A stretch of 46,441 nucleotides of DNA from Bryobacterales bacterium (GTDB lineage: Bacteria > Acidobacteriota > Terriglobia > Bryobacterales > Bryobacteraceae): assembly GCA_003167495.1 (NCBI GenBank), contig PMSX01000132.1, forward strand, positions 1 through 46,441, in the 5' to 3' direction. How positions within the stretch are numbered: position 1 is the stretch's first letter; every line of letters begins with the position of its first letter. Below the pieces are notes generated by a model, which made no database searches, was not told where the DNA came from, and saw only the letters and a program-made list of their open reading frames with translations. Below are positions 22,935 through 30,878 of this stretch, one piece after another. The translations under genes were made by a program, and so were the position numbers.

Positions 22935-24611
22935 ATGAGAAGGCTGTTGGCCGCGCTGCTGTTTTGCAACTTGTTATGGGGAGGCGACGCTGACTGGTGG
23001 CGGAACGCTGTTATTTATGAGATCTATCCGCGCAGCTTTGCGGACACGAATGGCGACGGGATTGGCGATTTGAACGGGATCACGGAGCACCTGGATTACT
23101 TGAAAGATTTGGGAGTGGATGCGATCTGGATTACGCCTTTCTATCCATCGCCGCAAGTGGATTTCGGCTACGATATTTCAAACTACGAGGCGATAGACCG
23201 GCAGTACGGCACGATGGCGGACTTTGACCGGCTGCTAAGGGAGGCCGGGAAACGCGGCATCAAGGTGGTGAACGATATGGTATTGAACCATACGTCCGAC
23301 CAACATCCGTGGTTTCAGGAGTCGAAATCATCGCGCAAGAACAAGAAGGCCGATTGGTACGTCTGGCAGAATGCCGACCCCAAAGGCCATCCGCCAAACA
23401 ACTGGCAATCGATCTTTGGGCACTCGGCGTGGCAGTGGAGTGACCCAAGAAAGCAGTTCTACTACCACGCGTTCTACAAAGAGCAGCCCGACCTGAACTT
23501 CCGCAACCGGGCGGTGAGAGATGCAATGTATGACACGATGCGGTTCTGGCTGGACAAAGGCGTTGCGGGGTTTCGGCTCGATGCAGTACCCAGTTTGTTT
23601 GAGGATCCAGTGTTGCGGGACGAGCCCTATGTGGAAGGCGTTGATGCATACGGCGAGCGGAAGGTGTCGCGGCAGTATACGGACAATCTGCCCGAGGTGC
23701 ACGAAGTACTGCGCGAACTCCGGCAAGTGACAAATGAGTATCCGGGGCGAGTACTGATAGGAGAGACCTATCTGCCGAATGTGAATGAGTTGGCGAAGAT
23801 GTATGGGAGGAATAGAGATGAGTTACATCTGCCCATGGATATGCAGCTCGGGTTTATAAACCAGCTGTCAGTGACGGAGTTTCGGAGGAAGCTCTTTGAG
23901 GCTGAGACGGAGCTGAATGGCAACGTGCCGCTGTTCGCGTTTGACAACCACGACAATGCGCGGAGCGTGGATCGTTACGGAGATGGCGTACACAACGATG
24001 CAATTCAGCGATTGATAGCGACCGTGTTGCTGACGCCGCGAGCGTCGGCATTGTTGTATTACGGCGAGGAACTCGGCATGAGGACCAATACGCCGACGAA
24101 AGTGGAGGATGTCCGGGATCCTATCGGGAGGATTGGCTGGCCTAAAGAGAAAGGCCGTGACGGAGAGCGGACTCCCATGCAGTGGAACAACGACACGAAC
24201 GCGGGGTTTGGAGATGCGCACAAGCCGTGGCTGCCAGTGGGGCCGAACTACAGGACAGTAAACGTAGCGATGGAAAGCAAAGAACCGGATTCGCTGCTGA
24301 ACTACTACAAACGGCTGATCAAGCTGCGAAAAGAGAATGAGCAACTGCGCGACGGCGACTTTGTTTTAACGAACGAGACGAGTGAGACAGTGCTGTCCTA
24401 TGTAAGGGTGACACGGAACGGCCAAGCAGTGGTTGTGGCGCTAAACTTTACGGCGCAGCCGCAGACGGTGAGTCTTGATTTGACGAGCCGTGGGGTGAAA
24501 GGACGCCATTTGAAAACCTTGATTGCGTCGTTTGCCGGTGTAGAGCCAGTGGACTTGGGGCATATTACGTTGCCAGCGTTTGGGTCTTATGTAGGTCAGG
24601 TGGAGCCGTGA
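22935..24611 (+). CDS. GH13 alpha-glucosidase / oligo-1,6-glucosidase-like, exported
   Basis: 558 residues from ATG 22935, selected because it opens a signal peptide (MRRLLAALLFCNLLWG) directly followed by the mature start WWRNAVIYEIYPRSFADTNG. GH13 regions are all present: DMVLNHTSDQHPWF (region I), GFRLDAVPSL (nucleophile Asp near 215), VLIGETYLP (acid/base Glu near 278) and FDNHDNARS (stabiliser Asp near 340). The QWNNDTNAGF segment is typical of subfamilies acting on short alpha-glucosides (isomaltase, alpha-glucosidase, trehalose-active enzymes). Length is normal for these. Secretion suggests use of external alpha-glucan fragments. The nearby ROK glucokinase (29.3 kb) could handle released glucose, though it is not in the operon. 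Confidence 0.93.
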   Translation: MRRLLAALLFCNLLWGGDADWWRNAVIYEIYPRSFADTNGDGIGDLNGITEHLDYLKDLGVDAIWITPFYPSPQVDFGYDISNYEAIDRQYGTMADFDRLLREAGKRGIKVVNDMVLNHTSDQHPWFQESKSSRKNKKADWYVWQNADPKGHPPNNWQSIFGHSAWQWSDPRKQFYYHAFYKEQPDLNFRNRAVRDAMYDTMRFWLDKGVAGFRLDAVPSLFEDPVLRDEPYVEGVDAYGERKVSRQYTDNLPEVHEVLRELRQVTNEYPGRVLIGETYLPNVNELAKMYGRNRDELHLPMDMQLGFINQLSVTEFRRKLFEAETELNGNVPLFAFDNHDNARSVDRYGDGVHNDAIQRLIATVLLTPRASALLYYGEELGMRTNTPTKVEDVRDPIGRIGWPKEKGRDGERTPMQWNNDTNAGFGDAHKPWLPVGPNYRTVNVAMESKEPDSLLNYYKRLIKLRKENEQLRDGDFVLTNETSETVLSYVRVTRNGQAVVVALNFTAQPQTVSLDLTSRGVKGRHLKTLIASFAGVEPVDLGHITLPAFGSYVGQVEP

Positions 24612-24632
24612 GACGCAGACAATCACCCAAAC

Positions 24633-25550
24633 CTACCGAAGTTTAGTCTTGGTCTTTGCGGCTTCGAAGACGGTTCGGATGCAAGTGGTCACCAGATCGG
24701 GTTCATCAATGATGACCGCATGGGAGCTGTGCTGGGCGACGACTTGTTTGCTATTACGAGAGAGCCTTAGGAGGCTTGCCTGGAGGCTTTCGTAAGCGGG
24801 CTGATCTTCGATGGTCCGAATGACGATCACAGGGCGGTCGCGAAAGGGGTATGGTTGGCCTTTGGTAGCCAGCTCTATGGCGGCGGAACACTCCGCTGCC
24901 GTTTCGGCGGCGGGGCGCAGTGGGTGATTGGACACGGCCCAAGCATGAAGGTCGCGATTTCGCTGTGGGAGTTTGCTGAAGTTCTGATCGTCTTCGATGC
25001 CGAACGAGATAGGCGGCGCCGAGATGAGAACGGGTGGACTGTCCGAGGAAACAGGCGGTTGGGGCGGCGGCGTAGTGGAGCCGATATTGATGAACGCGTG
25101 ATCGATAATGACTATGCCGGCGACTTGGTCGGGATATTGTTGGGTGTATAGGCGACCTATGAGCCCTCCGATCGAGAATCCGACGAGTATGTAAGGGCTA
25201 GGAACATTGGCGATCACAAGAAGGCGGTGAATTTCGTCGACTCTATCGGCGCAACGAGGAACGGGCTTCTGTCGATCGAGATCGCTCCAAGCAGTGCCTG
25301 AGGGGTCGTAGGTGCAGATTCTCGTAAACCTCGCCACTTCGGGTTGAATCATGCCCCAATCAAAAGAGAACCCGCCGCCGACCACCATGACCGTCGGGCT
25401 ACCATTGCCTGTGCAGTATAGGTGAACGCGATGGCCGCCGCCCATGTCTACTAAGATTCCGGGCGGTTCAGGCGTAGGTGGGTCTTGAGTGGTAGCGATG
25501 GAGGCGACGAAGAATGGAGCGGTGACGACGATGGTGAGTACCCGGTTCAC
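24633..25550 (-). CDS. Exported alpha/beta-fold hydrolase
   Basis: 305 residues, GTG start at 25550. A signal-peptide-like start (MNRVLTIVVTAPFFVASIAT) precedes an alpha/beta hydrolase fold: VDMGGGHRVHLYCTGNGSPT, VMVVGGGFSFDWG, the nucleophile elbow ILVGFSIGGLIGRLY (Ser near 124) and a C-terminal HSSHAVIIDEPDLV carrying the catalytic His. The acid is probably in HAFINIG or later and is not certain. It is close to the large unclassified alpha/beta hydrolase_1 group, so substrate cannot be named. No ribosome binding site is evident. Convergent with the GH13 gene, 21 bases apart. Confidence 0.82.
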   Translation of the reverse strand: MNRVLTIVVTAPFFVASIATTQDPPTPEPPGILVDMGGGHRVHLYCTGNGSPTVMVVGGGFSFDWGMIQPEVARFTRICTYDPSGTAWSDLDRQKPVPRCADRVDEIHRLLVIANVPSPYILVGFSIGGLIGRLYTQQYPDQVAGIVIIDHAFINIGSTTPPPQPPVSSDSPPVLISAPPISFGIEDDQNFSKLPQRNRDLHAWAVSNHPLRPAAETAAECSAAIELATKGQPYPFRDRPVIVIRTIEDQPAYESLQASLLRLSRNSKQVVAQHSSHAVIIDEPDLVTTCIRTVFEAAKTKTKLR

Positions 25551-25591
25551 TTATGAATATTTTGACAGGAGTCCGATGGTATCTTCGAATT

Positions 25592-25890
25592 GTGGTGGAC
25601 ATAAAGATCGCTGTTGGCAATGCCATGGACTTTGCGAGGGTCTCGCTGGGCGGACAGCGACGGCGGGTCTTCGGCTTGAGGAGATCGAATCCGCGAGCCT
25701 AGATGGCAAAGCCGTCTGGTTGATCACCCTCAGTAATCTGCGGGAAGAATCTTTGCCCGCCTCCTTGTTTCCCGCCTATGGCGCAGATGCAGCGCGGGAG
25801 TACAAGATTTTCACAGTTGCAAAGGACAGCGGCGAGGTTCTGTCGATGAAGATTCGCCTGTCGGGCGCCGAGCGGTTCGCTGTGCGTTAA
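25592..25890 (+). pseudogene. Frameshifted small protein of a PIN-linked toxin-antitoxin type locus
   Basis: Two frames make one plausible protein. The first (GTG at 25592 or 25595) reads VDIKIAVGNAMDFARVSLGG; the second, from about 25660 to TAA 25890, reads GLRLEEIESASLDGKAVWLI and later REYKIFTVAKDSGEVLSMKI. Joining them near 25658-25660 gives a roughly 100-residue protein of a type I recall next to PIN-domain genes (pattern LxLEEVE...W.ITLS...REYK...TGEVLSMK). A one-base deletion, or two-base insertion, explains the break. The next stretch is indeed a PIN fragment. Family assignment is from memory, so moderate confidence. Confidence 0.6.
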
Positions 25891-26118
25891 CTTTTCAAAT
25901 CCACCATAGAAACCATCAAAGAGGAACATGACGCGGCTCGTCAACTAGTTCAGCATAAGTTATTCGACAGGTTCGGCTTGGGGGACGCCTCGATTGCTAC
26001 AGTTTGCGCGAGGAGTGTATTGGTCCTCACGGCGGACGTTCAGTTGCAAGTCGCTCTCGGTGCGCTTGGGCTTGACGCGATCAATTTCAATCATGTCCGA
26101 ATGATGGGCTGGAGCTAA
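25891..26118 (+). pseudogene. PIN-domain toxin remnant (C-terminal part)
   Basis: Directly after TAA 25890 an open frame of 75 codons reads FDRFGLGDASIATVCARSVL, then VLTADVQLQVALGALGLDAI and NFNHVRMMGW before TAA 26118. This is the C-terminal half of a PIN (VapC-like) nuclease: the D in GDASI and the D in TADVQL match catalytic acids three and four. The N-terminal half, with the first catalytic Asp and a start codon, is missing, so no active toxin can be made. Together with the frameshifted gene before it, this is a decayed toxin-antitoxin pair. It ends three bases before the convergent CocE gene's stop. Confidence 0.75.
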
Positions 26119-26121
26119 AGG

Positions 26122-27987
26122 TCAGGGCATGATTGGCAATTCGATGTGTGAAGGCAGCACAGACGAACAATACACGCGCTGGGTGGCTTTGATGTAGTCG
26201 GCAGCGGTGGCAGTGTAGATGCTCGGAGTGAATTTTTGAGGGTTGCGGTCGATTAAAGGGAACCAAGTGGATTGGACTTGGAGCATGATCCGGTGGCCTT
26301 TTAGGAAGACGTGATCGCGGTCGCGGAGGGAGATGGGGAAAAGGTTAGGCTGATTGGGTTTGAGTGGTGCGGGGTGCTCGTAACTTTCATTGAAGCGGCC
26401 GCGGCGGACCTCCATCGCGATGGGCAGTTCGTAGCCATTGAGGGATTTGGCGTAGTCGCCGGGTTTGGGGCCGGCGTCCGGGTCCCAGCTGTCTTTGACC
26501 GCATTGTCGGGATAAATATCGATGAGCTTAACGATAAAGTCGCTGTCGGTGCCGGAGGTGGACGCATAAAGTTGTGCGGCGACGGGGCCGGTGATGGTCA
26601 AGTCATGATCGAGTGGCGCGCTGACGAAGGAAAGAACGTCAGGGCGATGATCGACGAAGCGCTGGTCTGAAACCTCCCAGTCACGCCAGTCACCGCCAGG
26701 ATAGGTGGGAGAGATGGGCCGCGGGCGATAGGGGACCGGATTGGCCGGGTCGGAGATGTATTCAACATAGGCTTTAGCGGCGGACGGGGGTGGGTTGAAC
26801 GAGAGTCCGCCATCGGGTTGTAAGTACAAGTTTGTCTGCTTTGCCTCTTTCGGGGGCCACGAACCGTAGGTGCGCCAAGTGTTCGAGCCGGACTGGAAGG
26901 TGCTGGCTTTCCAGGCGATTTTTTCACCATCGCCGTGCAAATAGTAGCGAAAAAAGGGGGCCTCGATTTGCTCGCGGAATTCGCGGGCGGTTTCGTGGCC
27001 GCCGAACGAGATTTGGCCGATAGCGTCACCTTTGGGAGATTGCCATTCGCCGTGATACCAGGGGCCAGCAACCATGACATTGTGAGCGGACGCGCCGTCT
27101 TTCTCGGAGTTGCGAAAGATTTTCCACGGGCCCCAGGGGTCTTCCTGGTCCCAAAAGCCGGCTACATTCAAGTTAGGTACGGGGCTGGAGTGCAATTGAT
27201 TGACCCAGGCTTCTTTGTGCCAGAACTCGTCATAGTTCGGATGGGCGACGGAATCGTTCCAATAAGGGATGGAATCGTGCAGATACTTGGCGTTGATGTT
27301 TGAGATAGGGCCGAGTTTGAGGTACCACTCGTATGTATCGAACACATCGAAGGCAAAGTGCGTGTTGGCGTTTTTATCGGCCTGTTCGAGCACGGCATAT
27401 TCGAAATCGTAACTGAGGCGCAAGGCGCCGTAGTGATGGTCGTCATCGTTCATCCATTCGTCGGCAGGGGATGCTTGCTCGGAGATGGCTTTGAGAGCCG
27501 GATGCGGATGGAGCAAGGTGAGGGCGGCAGTGAGACCGTCGTAGGAGACGCCGAAGATGCCGGCGCGGCCATTGTTTTGAGGCACGTTTTTGACGAGCCA
27601 TTCGATGGTGTCGTAGGCGTCGGTAGTTTCGTTGGTAGCTTTTGGGTCAGTGAGATTGACGTAGGAGGAAAGGTTGAACGTGCCTTCGGATTTGAAGCGG
27701 CCTCGCAGATTTTGAATGACGAAGATATAGCCGTCTCGCGACAGTTCGGCCCAGCGAGCGGGGATGGGCGCGGGTGGGTTGCTCGGGACACCGTAGGGTG
27801 TGCGTTCGAGGAGGATGGGCAGCGGTGCGGATTGATTCAACGGCGTGAGGATGGCGGTTTGCAGATGAACGCCGTCGCGCATGGGAATCATAACTTCCTT
27901 GAGAGAGAAAGAGGAGGTTTCGGGTTCCGTCCGGGCGGAGCAAACGGTCAGGGCGAGAGTGAAAAGGCTGATAATAACGTTGCGCAT
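26122..27987 (-). CDS. CocE/NonD-family serine hydrolase (X-Pro dipeptidyl-peptidase S15 type)
   Basis: 621 residues from ATG 27987, which begins a signal peptide (MRNVIISLFTLALTVCSART); an earlier in-frame start at 28062 lacks support. Signature segments: VMIPMRDGVHLQTAILTP, RTPYGVP, the RGRFKSEG motif, FGVSYDGLTAALTLL with the nucleophile Ser near 146, DPWGPWKIF and a C-terminal beta-sandwich (LDHDLTITGPVAAQLYASTS). The family includes cocaine esterase, glutaryl-7-ACA acylase and Xaa-Pro peptidases, all acting on acyl bonds. Solibacter-type genomes carry many paralogs; the natural substrate is not deducible. Confidence 0.93.
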   Translation of the reverse strand: MRNVIISLFTLALTVCSARTEPETSSFSLKEVMIPMRDGVHLQTAILTPLNQSAPLPILLERTPYGVPSNPPAPIPARWAELSRDGYIFVIQNLRGRFKSEGTFNLSSYVNLTDPKATNETTDAYDTIEWLVKNVPQNNGRAGIFGVSYDGLTAALTLLHPHPALKAISEQASPADEWMNDDDHHYGALRLSYDFEYAVLEQADKNANTHFAFDVFDTYEWYLKLGPISNINAKYLHDSIPYWNDSVAHPNYDEFWHKEAWVNQLHSSPVPNLNVAGFWDQEDPWGPWKIFRNSEKDGASAHNVMVAGPWYHGEWQSPKGDAIGQISFGGHETAREFREQIEAPFFRYYLHGDGEKIAWKASTFQSGSNTWRTYGSWPPKEAKQTNLYLQPDGGLSFNPPPSAAKAYVEYISDPANPVPYRPRPISPTYPGGDWRDWEVSDQRFVDHRPDVLSFVSAPLDHDLTITGPVAAQLYASTSGTDSDFIVKLIDIYPDNAVKDSWDPDAGPKPGDYAKSLNGYELPIAMEVRRGRFNESYEHPAPLKPNQPNLFPISLRDRDHVFLKGHRIMLQVQSTWFPLIDRNPQKFTPSIYTATAADYIKATQRVYCSSVLPSHIELPIMP

Positions 27988-28000
27988 GGGCGTAAACGTA

Positions 28001-28585
28001 CTATAACGAATTTGTAGACGGATGAAAGCGGATGAGTGGGGGTTGGCGAAACCAGGAATCATAACCGATGATGAACCATCCTATCGGGAAGCCGCCATGG
28101 GAGACGACCAGATTTACGTCTCTGGCGGTGGGAGGGATAGAGAACGTGCGTGTGAGATCAACGGATTGGCCGGGTTGGAGGAGGCTGCTCAACGAGGTGT
28201 CGGAGCCCTGGGGTGCAGGATCGTAGCGGTGGTTGTTGCGGTCGAGCAGATAGATGACAAGGTTGCGCTCGCGCTGGGAAACGCGGCGGGCACGACTAGA
28301 AATGCGCAGACCGATGACATAAGAATCGCCATTTTGGCTGGCTGAGGTGGCGGCGATGCACCAATCGTCGAAGCATTGAGTTTCGCCGAGGTTGAACGTG
28401 CGGCGCGGTGCGACGAGAGAAACAGTTATAACTGCGGTGAAATAGAGTAATGCGCCGAGGCCGAGACGACGAAGGATGCGGAGGGATTTTTGGCGGTGGC
28501 CGGTGGCGGCGAGTGCGGCGGCGAGACAGAGGGTGATCAAGGTAGTGAGGGCGAGGGTAAGGAAGAAGAGATCGAAAAGGGTCAT
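28001..28585 (-). CDS. Membrane protein of unknown function with an extracytoplasmic beta-type domain
   Basis: 194 residues from ATG 28585, favoured by a GGGAG seven bases upstream; a GTG at 28606 would add seven residues. Two transmembrane helices lie at about 5-27 and 40-60, followed by a 130-residue outer domain with a possible disulfide (CFDDWC). The sequence VIGLRISSRARRVSQRERNL and the SVDLTRTFSIPPTARDVNLV segment resemble the immunoglobulin-like DUF4352 fold, but I am not certain. A good -10 box and a perfect 14-base palindrome sit just upstream, so expression is probably repressor-controlled. Confidence 0.65.
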   Translation of the reverse strand: MTLFDLFFLTLALTTLITLCLAAALAATGHRQKSLRILRRLGLGALLYFTAVITVSLVAPRRTFNLGETQCFDDWCIAATSASQNGDSYVIGLRISSRARRVSQRERNLVIYLLDRNNHRYDPAPQGSDTSLSSLLQPGQSVDLTRTFSIPPTARDVNLVVSHGGFPIGWFIIGYDSWFRQPPLIRFHPSTNSL

Positions 28586-28604
28586 GAAGAGACTCCCGCC
28601 GTTC

Positions 28605-28626
28605 ACTATATCACAAAGTACTTTGT
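28605..28626 (-). promoter_or_regulatory. -10 box with overlapping palindromic operator
   Basis: A perfect 14-base palindrome, ACAAAGTACTTTGT, covers 28613-28626. On the minus strand a TATAGT (28610-28605), five of six matches to TATAAT, follows it directly, so a repressor bound at the palindrome would cover the spacer of this promoter. Transcription would start about 13 bases before ATG 28585. I recall similar palindromes in front of PadR-controlled acidobacterial genes, but no regulator gene lies nearby, so the binder is unknown. Confidence 0.5.
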
Positions 28627-28708
28627 ATTAGATCCCCGCGCATGATCCTCGCAGGCGATTTGGGGGGCCGGCCCAGATTTTTTGCGAGGGATTTAGTAAA
28701 AAGGATGT

Positions 28709-29152
28709 ATGAAATATATCGCATTGTCCGTAGTTCTACTACTGAGCGCAGCAGGAATGACGCCGATTTCCGCACAAGTGAAGGATGACTTGAAAACTGC
28801 GGGGGATAAAACAGGAGATGCCGTGAAAGACGGCGCAAAGGATACGGTTAAGGGAGCCAAGAGAGTTGGACATGCAGTAAAAGTGGGCACGAAAGATGCG
28901 GCCAAGGGCACCGAGAAAGGCGCGAAGGCGACGGGGCATGGAGCCGAGAAAGCCGGACATGCCGTTAAAACCGGCACGCAAGATGCTGCTAAGGACACTG
29001 CGAAGGGTGCGAAGGCCACCGGCCATGAAGCCAAGAAATTGGGCAGCACCACGGAGAAAGGCCTAAAGAAGGGCACCCATAAGGTAGCAAAGGTGACAGC
29101 GGAAGGCGCGGAAAAAGTCGAGGGGAAGACGGCAACGGATACGAAGCCGTGA
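28709..29152 (+). CDS. Secreted LEA-like / histone-tail-like Lys-Ala-Gly repeat protein
   Basis: 147 residues. A signal peptide (MKYIALSVVLLLSAAGMTPI, cut near SAQ) is followed by a low-complexity, strongly basic chain of Lys, Ala, Gly, Thr and Asp in loose 11-residue-like repeats. Recurrent units include KDAAKGTEKGAKATGH, GHAVKTGTQDAAKD and TAKGAKATGHEAKK. This resembles late embryogenesis abundant (LEA group 3-like) proteins or the basic tails of histone H1-like proteins; export argues for the former. A role in drying or envelope protection is inference. AAGGA lies about five bases before the ATG. Several repeats begin with GHAVK or GHxAK, indicating internal duplication. Confidence 0.75.
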   Translation: MKYIALSVVLLLSAAGMTPISAQVKDDLKTAGDKTGDAVKDGAKDTVKGAKRVGHAVKVGTKDAAKGTEKGAKATGHGAEKAGHAVKTGTQDAAKDTAKGAKATGHEAKKLGSTTEKGLKKGTHKVAKVTAEGAEKVEGKTATDTKP

Positions 29153-29170
29153 CGGAAACGCGAATTGGGT

Positions 29171-29244
29171 TGGCTGGGAGGCAGGGACTCGAACCCCGAT
29201 ACGCAGATCCAGAGTCTGCAGTCTTACCATTAGACGACCTCCCA
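29171..29244 (-). tRNA. tRNA-Gln (anticodon CTG), CCA encoded
   Basis: Reading the minus strand from 29244: acceptor arm TGGGAGG pairing with CCTCCCA, D-stem GTCT/AGAC, anticodon stem GCAGA/TCTGC around the loop CTCTGGA (anticodon CTG), T-arm CGGGG/CCCTG with TTCGAGT, discriminator G and an encoded CCA. The weak first pair (T1-A72) is usual for tRNA-Gln. A TATACT at 29263-29258 is a candidate -10 box; the -35 is not obvious. Confidence 0.96.
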
Positions 29245-29350
29245 AGGGCTCAACGAAAGTATAACAAGCGGTTGGGAGGTTTTCTTTTGTTGGGGAACGC
29301 GCGCGCCCTTTACGTCGTTGTCTACGGACTGTTCGGTACAGTAGGTGGGT

Positions 29351-30064
29351 ATGGCTAAGGAAGCTACCGAAAAGACGCCCGTTACTTTTGCAATTGACGT
29401 AGGCGGAACAGGCGTAAAAGGAATTCTGCTAGACGACCGGGGCAAGCCGATTAGCGAGCGAATCCGGCTGGAGACGCCGCAGCCGGCCACGCCAGAGAAG
29501 ATTTTGGCAGTGCTGGATGGGATTGCCGAAAAGCTGACAGGGTTTGATCGCGTGTCAGTCGGATTCCCCGGCGTGGTGAAGCTTGGGGCGACTCTAACGG
29601 CGCACAATTTGAATCCGCAATGGGTGGGATTCGAGTTGGAAAAGGTGCTGGCGAGGCGATGGCGGAAGCCAGTGCGAGTTTGCAACGACGCGGCAGTGCA
29701 GGGTTATGGCGCTATCCGCGGCAAAGGCCTGGAGTTGGTGATTACCCTGGGTACAGGCTTTGGGTCGTCTTTGTTCATCAATGGCACGCTGGTGCCGGGG
29801 CTGGAACTGGCGCACCACCCGTGGCGCAAGGGAAAGACGTATGAGGATTTTCTAGGCAAAGACGGCTTGACGAAGCTCGGGAAGAAGGGCTGGAACAAGC
29901 TGCTGGCGAAGGCGATTACGCAACTAGAAGCGCTGTTCAATTACGATCATCTATATATTGGCGGCGGGAACGCGGAGAAGATTAACTTTTCGCTGCCCGC
30001 TAGAGCCACGCGTGTGCCGAATGAAGATGGATTGCTGGGTGGCGTGGCGTTGTGGAAGTATTGA
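29351..30064 (+). CDS. ROK-family sugar kinase, polyphosphate-glucokinase-like
   Basis: 237 residues from ATG 29351, preceded by AGGTGGG (a GTG at 29345 is an alternative). The phosphate-1 motif FAIDVGGTGVKGILLDDRG, the catalytic Asp in VCNDAAVQGYGAIRG, and the phosphate-2 motif VITLGTGFGSSLFING are plain. The short length and absence of the ROK zinc motif (CxCGxxGC) fit polyphosphate glucokinases, which phosphorylate glucose with polyphosphate or ATP in the cytoplasm; the ELAHHPWRKGKTYEDF segment corresponds to the ELGH region. Donor specificity cannot be read from sequence. It is a single-gene unit beside tRNA-Gln. Confidence 0.85.
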   Translation: MAKEATEKTPVTFAIDVGGTGVKGILLDDRGKPISERIRLETPQPATPEKILAVLDGIAEKLTGFDRVSVGFPGVVKLGATLTAHNLNPQWVGFELEKVLARRWRKPVRVCNDAAVQGYGAIRGKGLELVITLGTGFGSSLFINGTLVPGLELAHHPWRKGKTYEDFLGKDGLTKLGKKGWNKLLAKAITQLEALFNYDHLYIGGGNAEKINFSLPARATRVPNEDGLLGGVALWKY

Positions 30065-30072
30065 GAAGTTTC

Positions 30073-30875
30073 TTAACGGCTGAATAATTCGTCAAGGCTC
30101 TGTACGTCGAATAAGCGGAGCGAAAGGTCTTCCAGTTCGCTGGTGGAGAGATCCGCGAGGCGTTCATCGACCCAGGCGGGAAGTTCGCCAAAACGCTTGG
30201 CGAGAAGACCGCGAAGAATCGTCAGCTCGCCTTCCTGTCTGCCTTGGCGAATAAGTGGACCGATAACGTCGTGGTCTATGATGTCATCAAGTATTGGCAT
30301 ATGTTTCACCTCTGCGCGAATTGAGTCTCCCAGCTTCCGCAAACCGGACAGGATCATCAGTTTTTTGAAAGCGTCGTCACGCCGCCTTCTAGTGTAGCGA
30401 TTCGCTGAAGAATCCGCCGGATGGTTTGCCGTCGATCACGATTGTTCGTGAGAATCGCCATGATGGCGTCGCTTGCGAATGGGCTGTTGAGCAGCGATTC
30501 CTCATCAATCGTGCAGATATATTTAATTGTGTAGCGGCATAGAAAATTCGGGCCAATGAGCTCCGACGGCATGTGCATTTCTTGGTCGCCTACGTAAAGA
30601 ACGTACTGATCTGGGAAAGCATTGTGCAATCGGTACGTCCGTAATGCGTATTCGGCCATGCGGAGCGGCAGTTTGATATCGTTGGTGGTCTGAAGTTCCA
30701 GGCCGATCAAGTGCGCGGAATCGGCCGTGACACCCAACATATCGACGCGCGTCTGTTGGACCTCTGGAAATTCTACATTCAGCCAGTGATCAACTCGCAC
30801 GCCAGTAATTTTTTCAAATATTGTGTTCTGTGGGCTCTGCAACAAGGCCTTCAGAACGGTGTCGTACTCGTGCAT
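30073..30875 (-). pseudogene. Rpn-family PD-(D/E)XK nuclease, split by a frameshift
   Basis: The upstream part (ATG 30875 to TGA 30357, 172 codons) carries the Rpn nuclease core: RVDMLGVTADSAHLIGLELQ (Asp...Glu-x-Gln) then RMAEYALRTYRLHN. The downstream part (30357 to 30073) reads LMILSGLRKLGDSI, MPILDDIIDHDVIG and ends in a DUF4351-type tail (LLAKRFGELPAWVDERLADL). In the downstream frame the codons before the ATG read DDAFKKL, fitting the family, so a one-base loss near 30378-30385 most likely broke the gene. The junction holds A-AAA-AAC (30366-30360) in the upstream frame, a sequence that can permit -1 slippage, so some full product is conceivable. Rpn proteins promote RecA-independent recombination and accompany mobile DNA. 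The gene starts three bases after tatC. Confidence 0.75.
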
Positions 30876-30878
30876 CCG

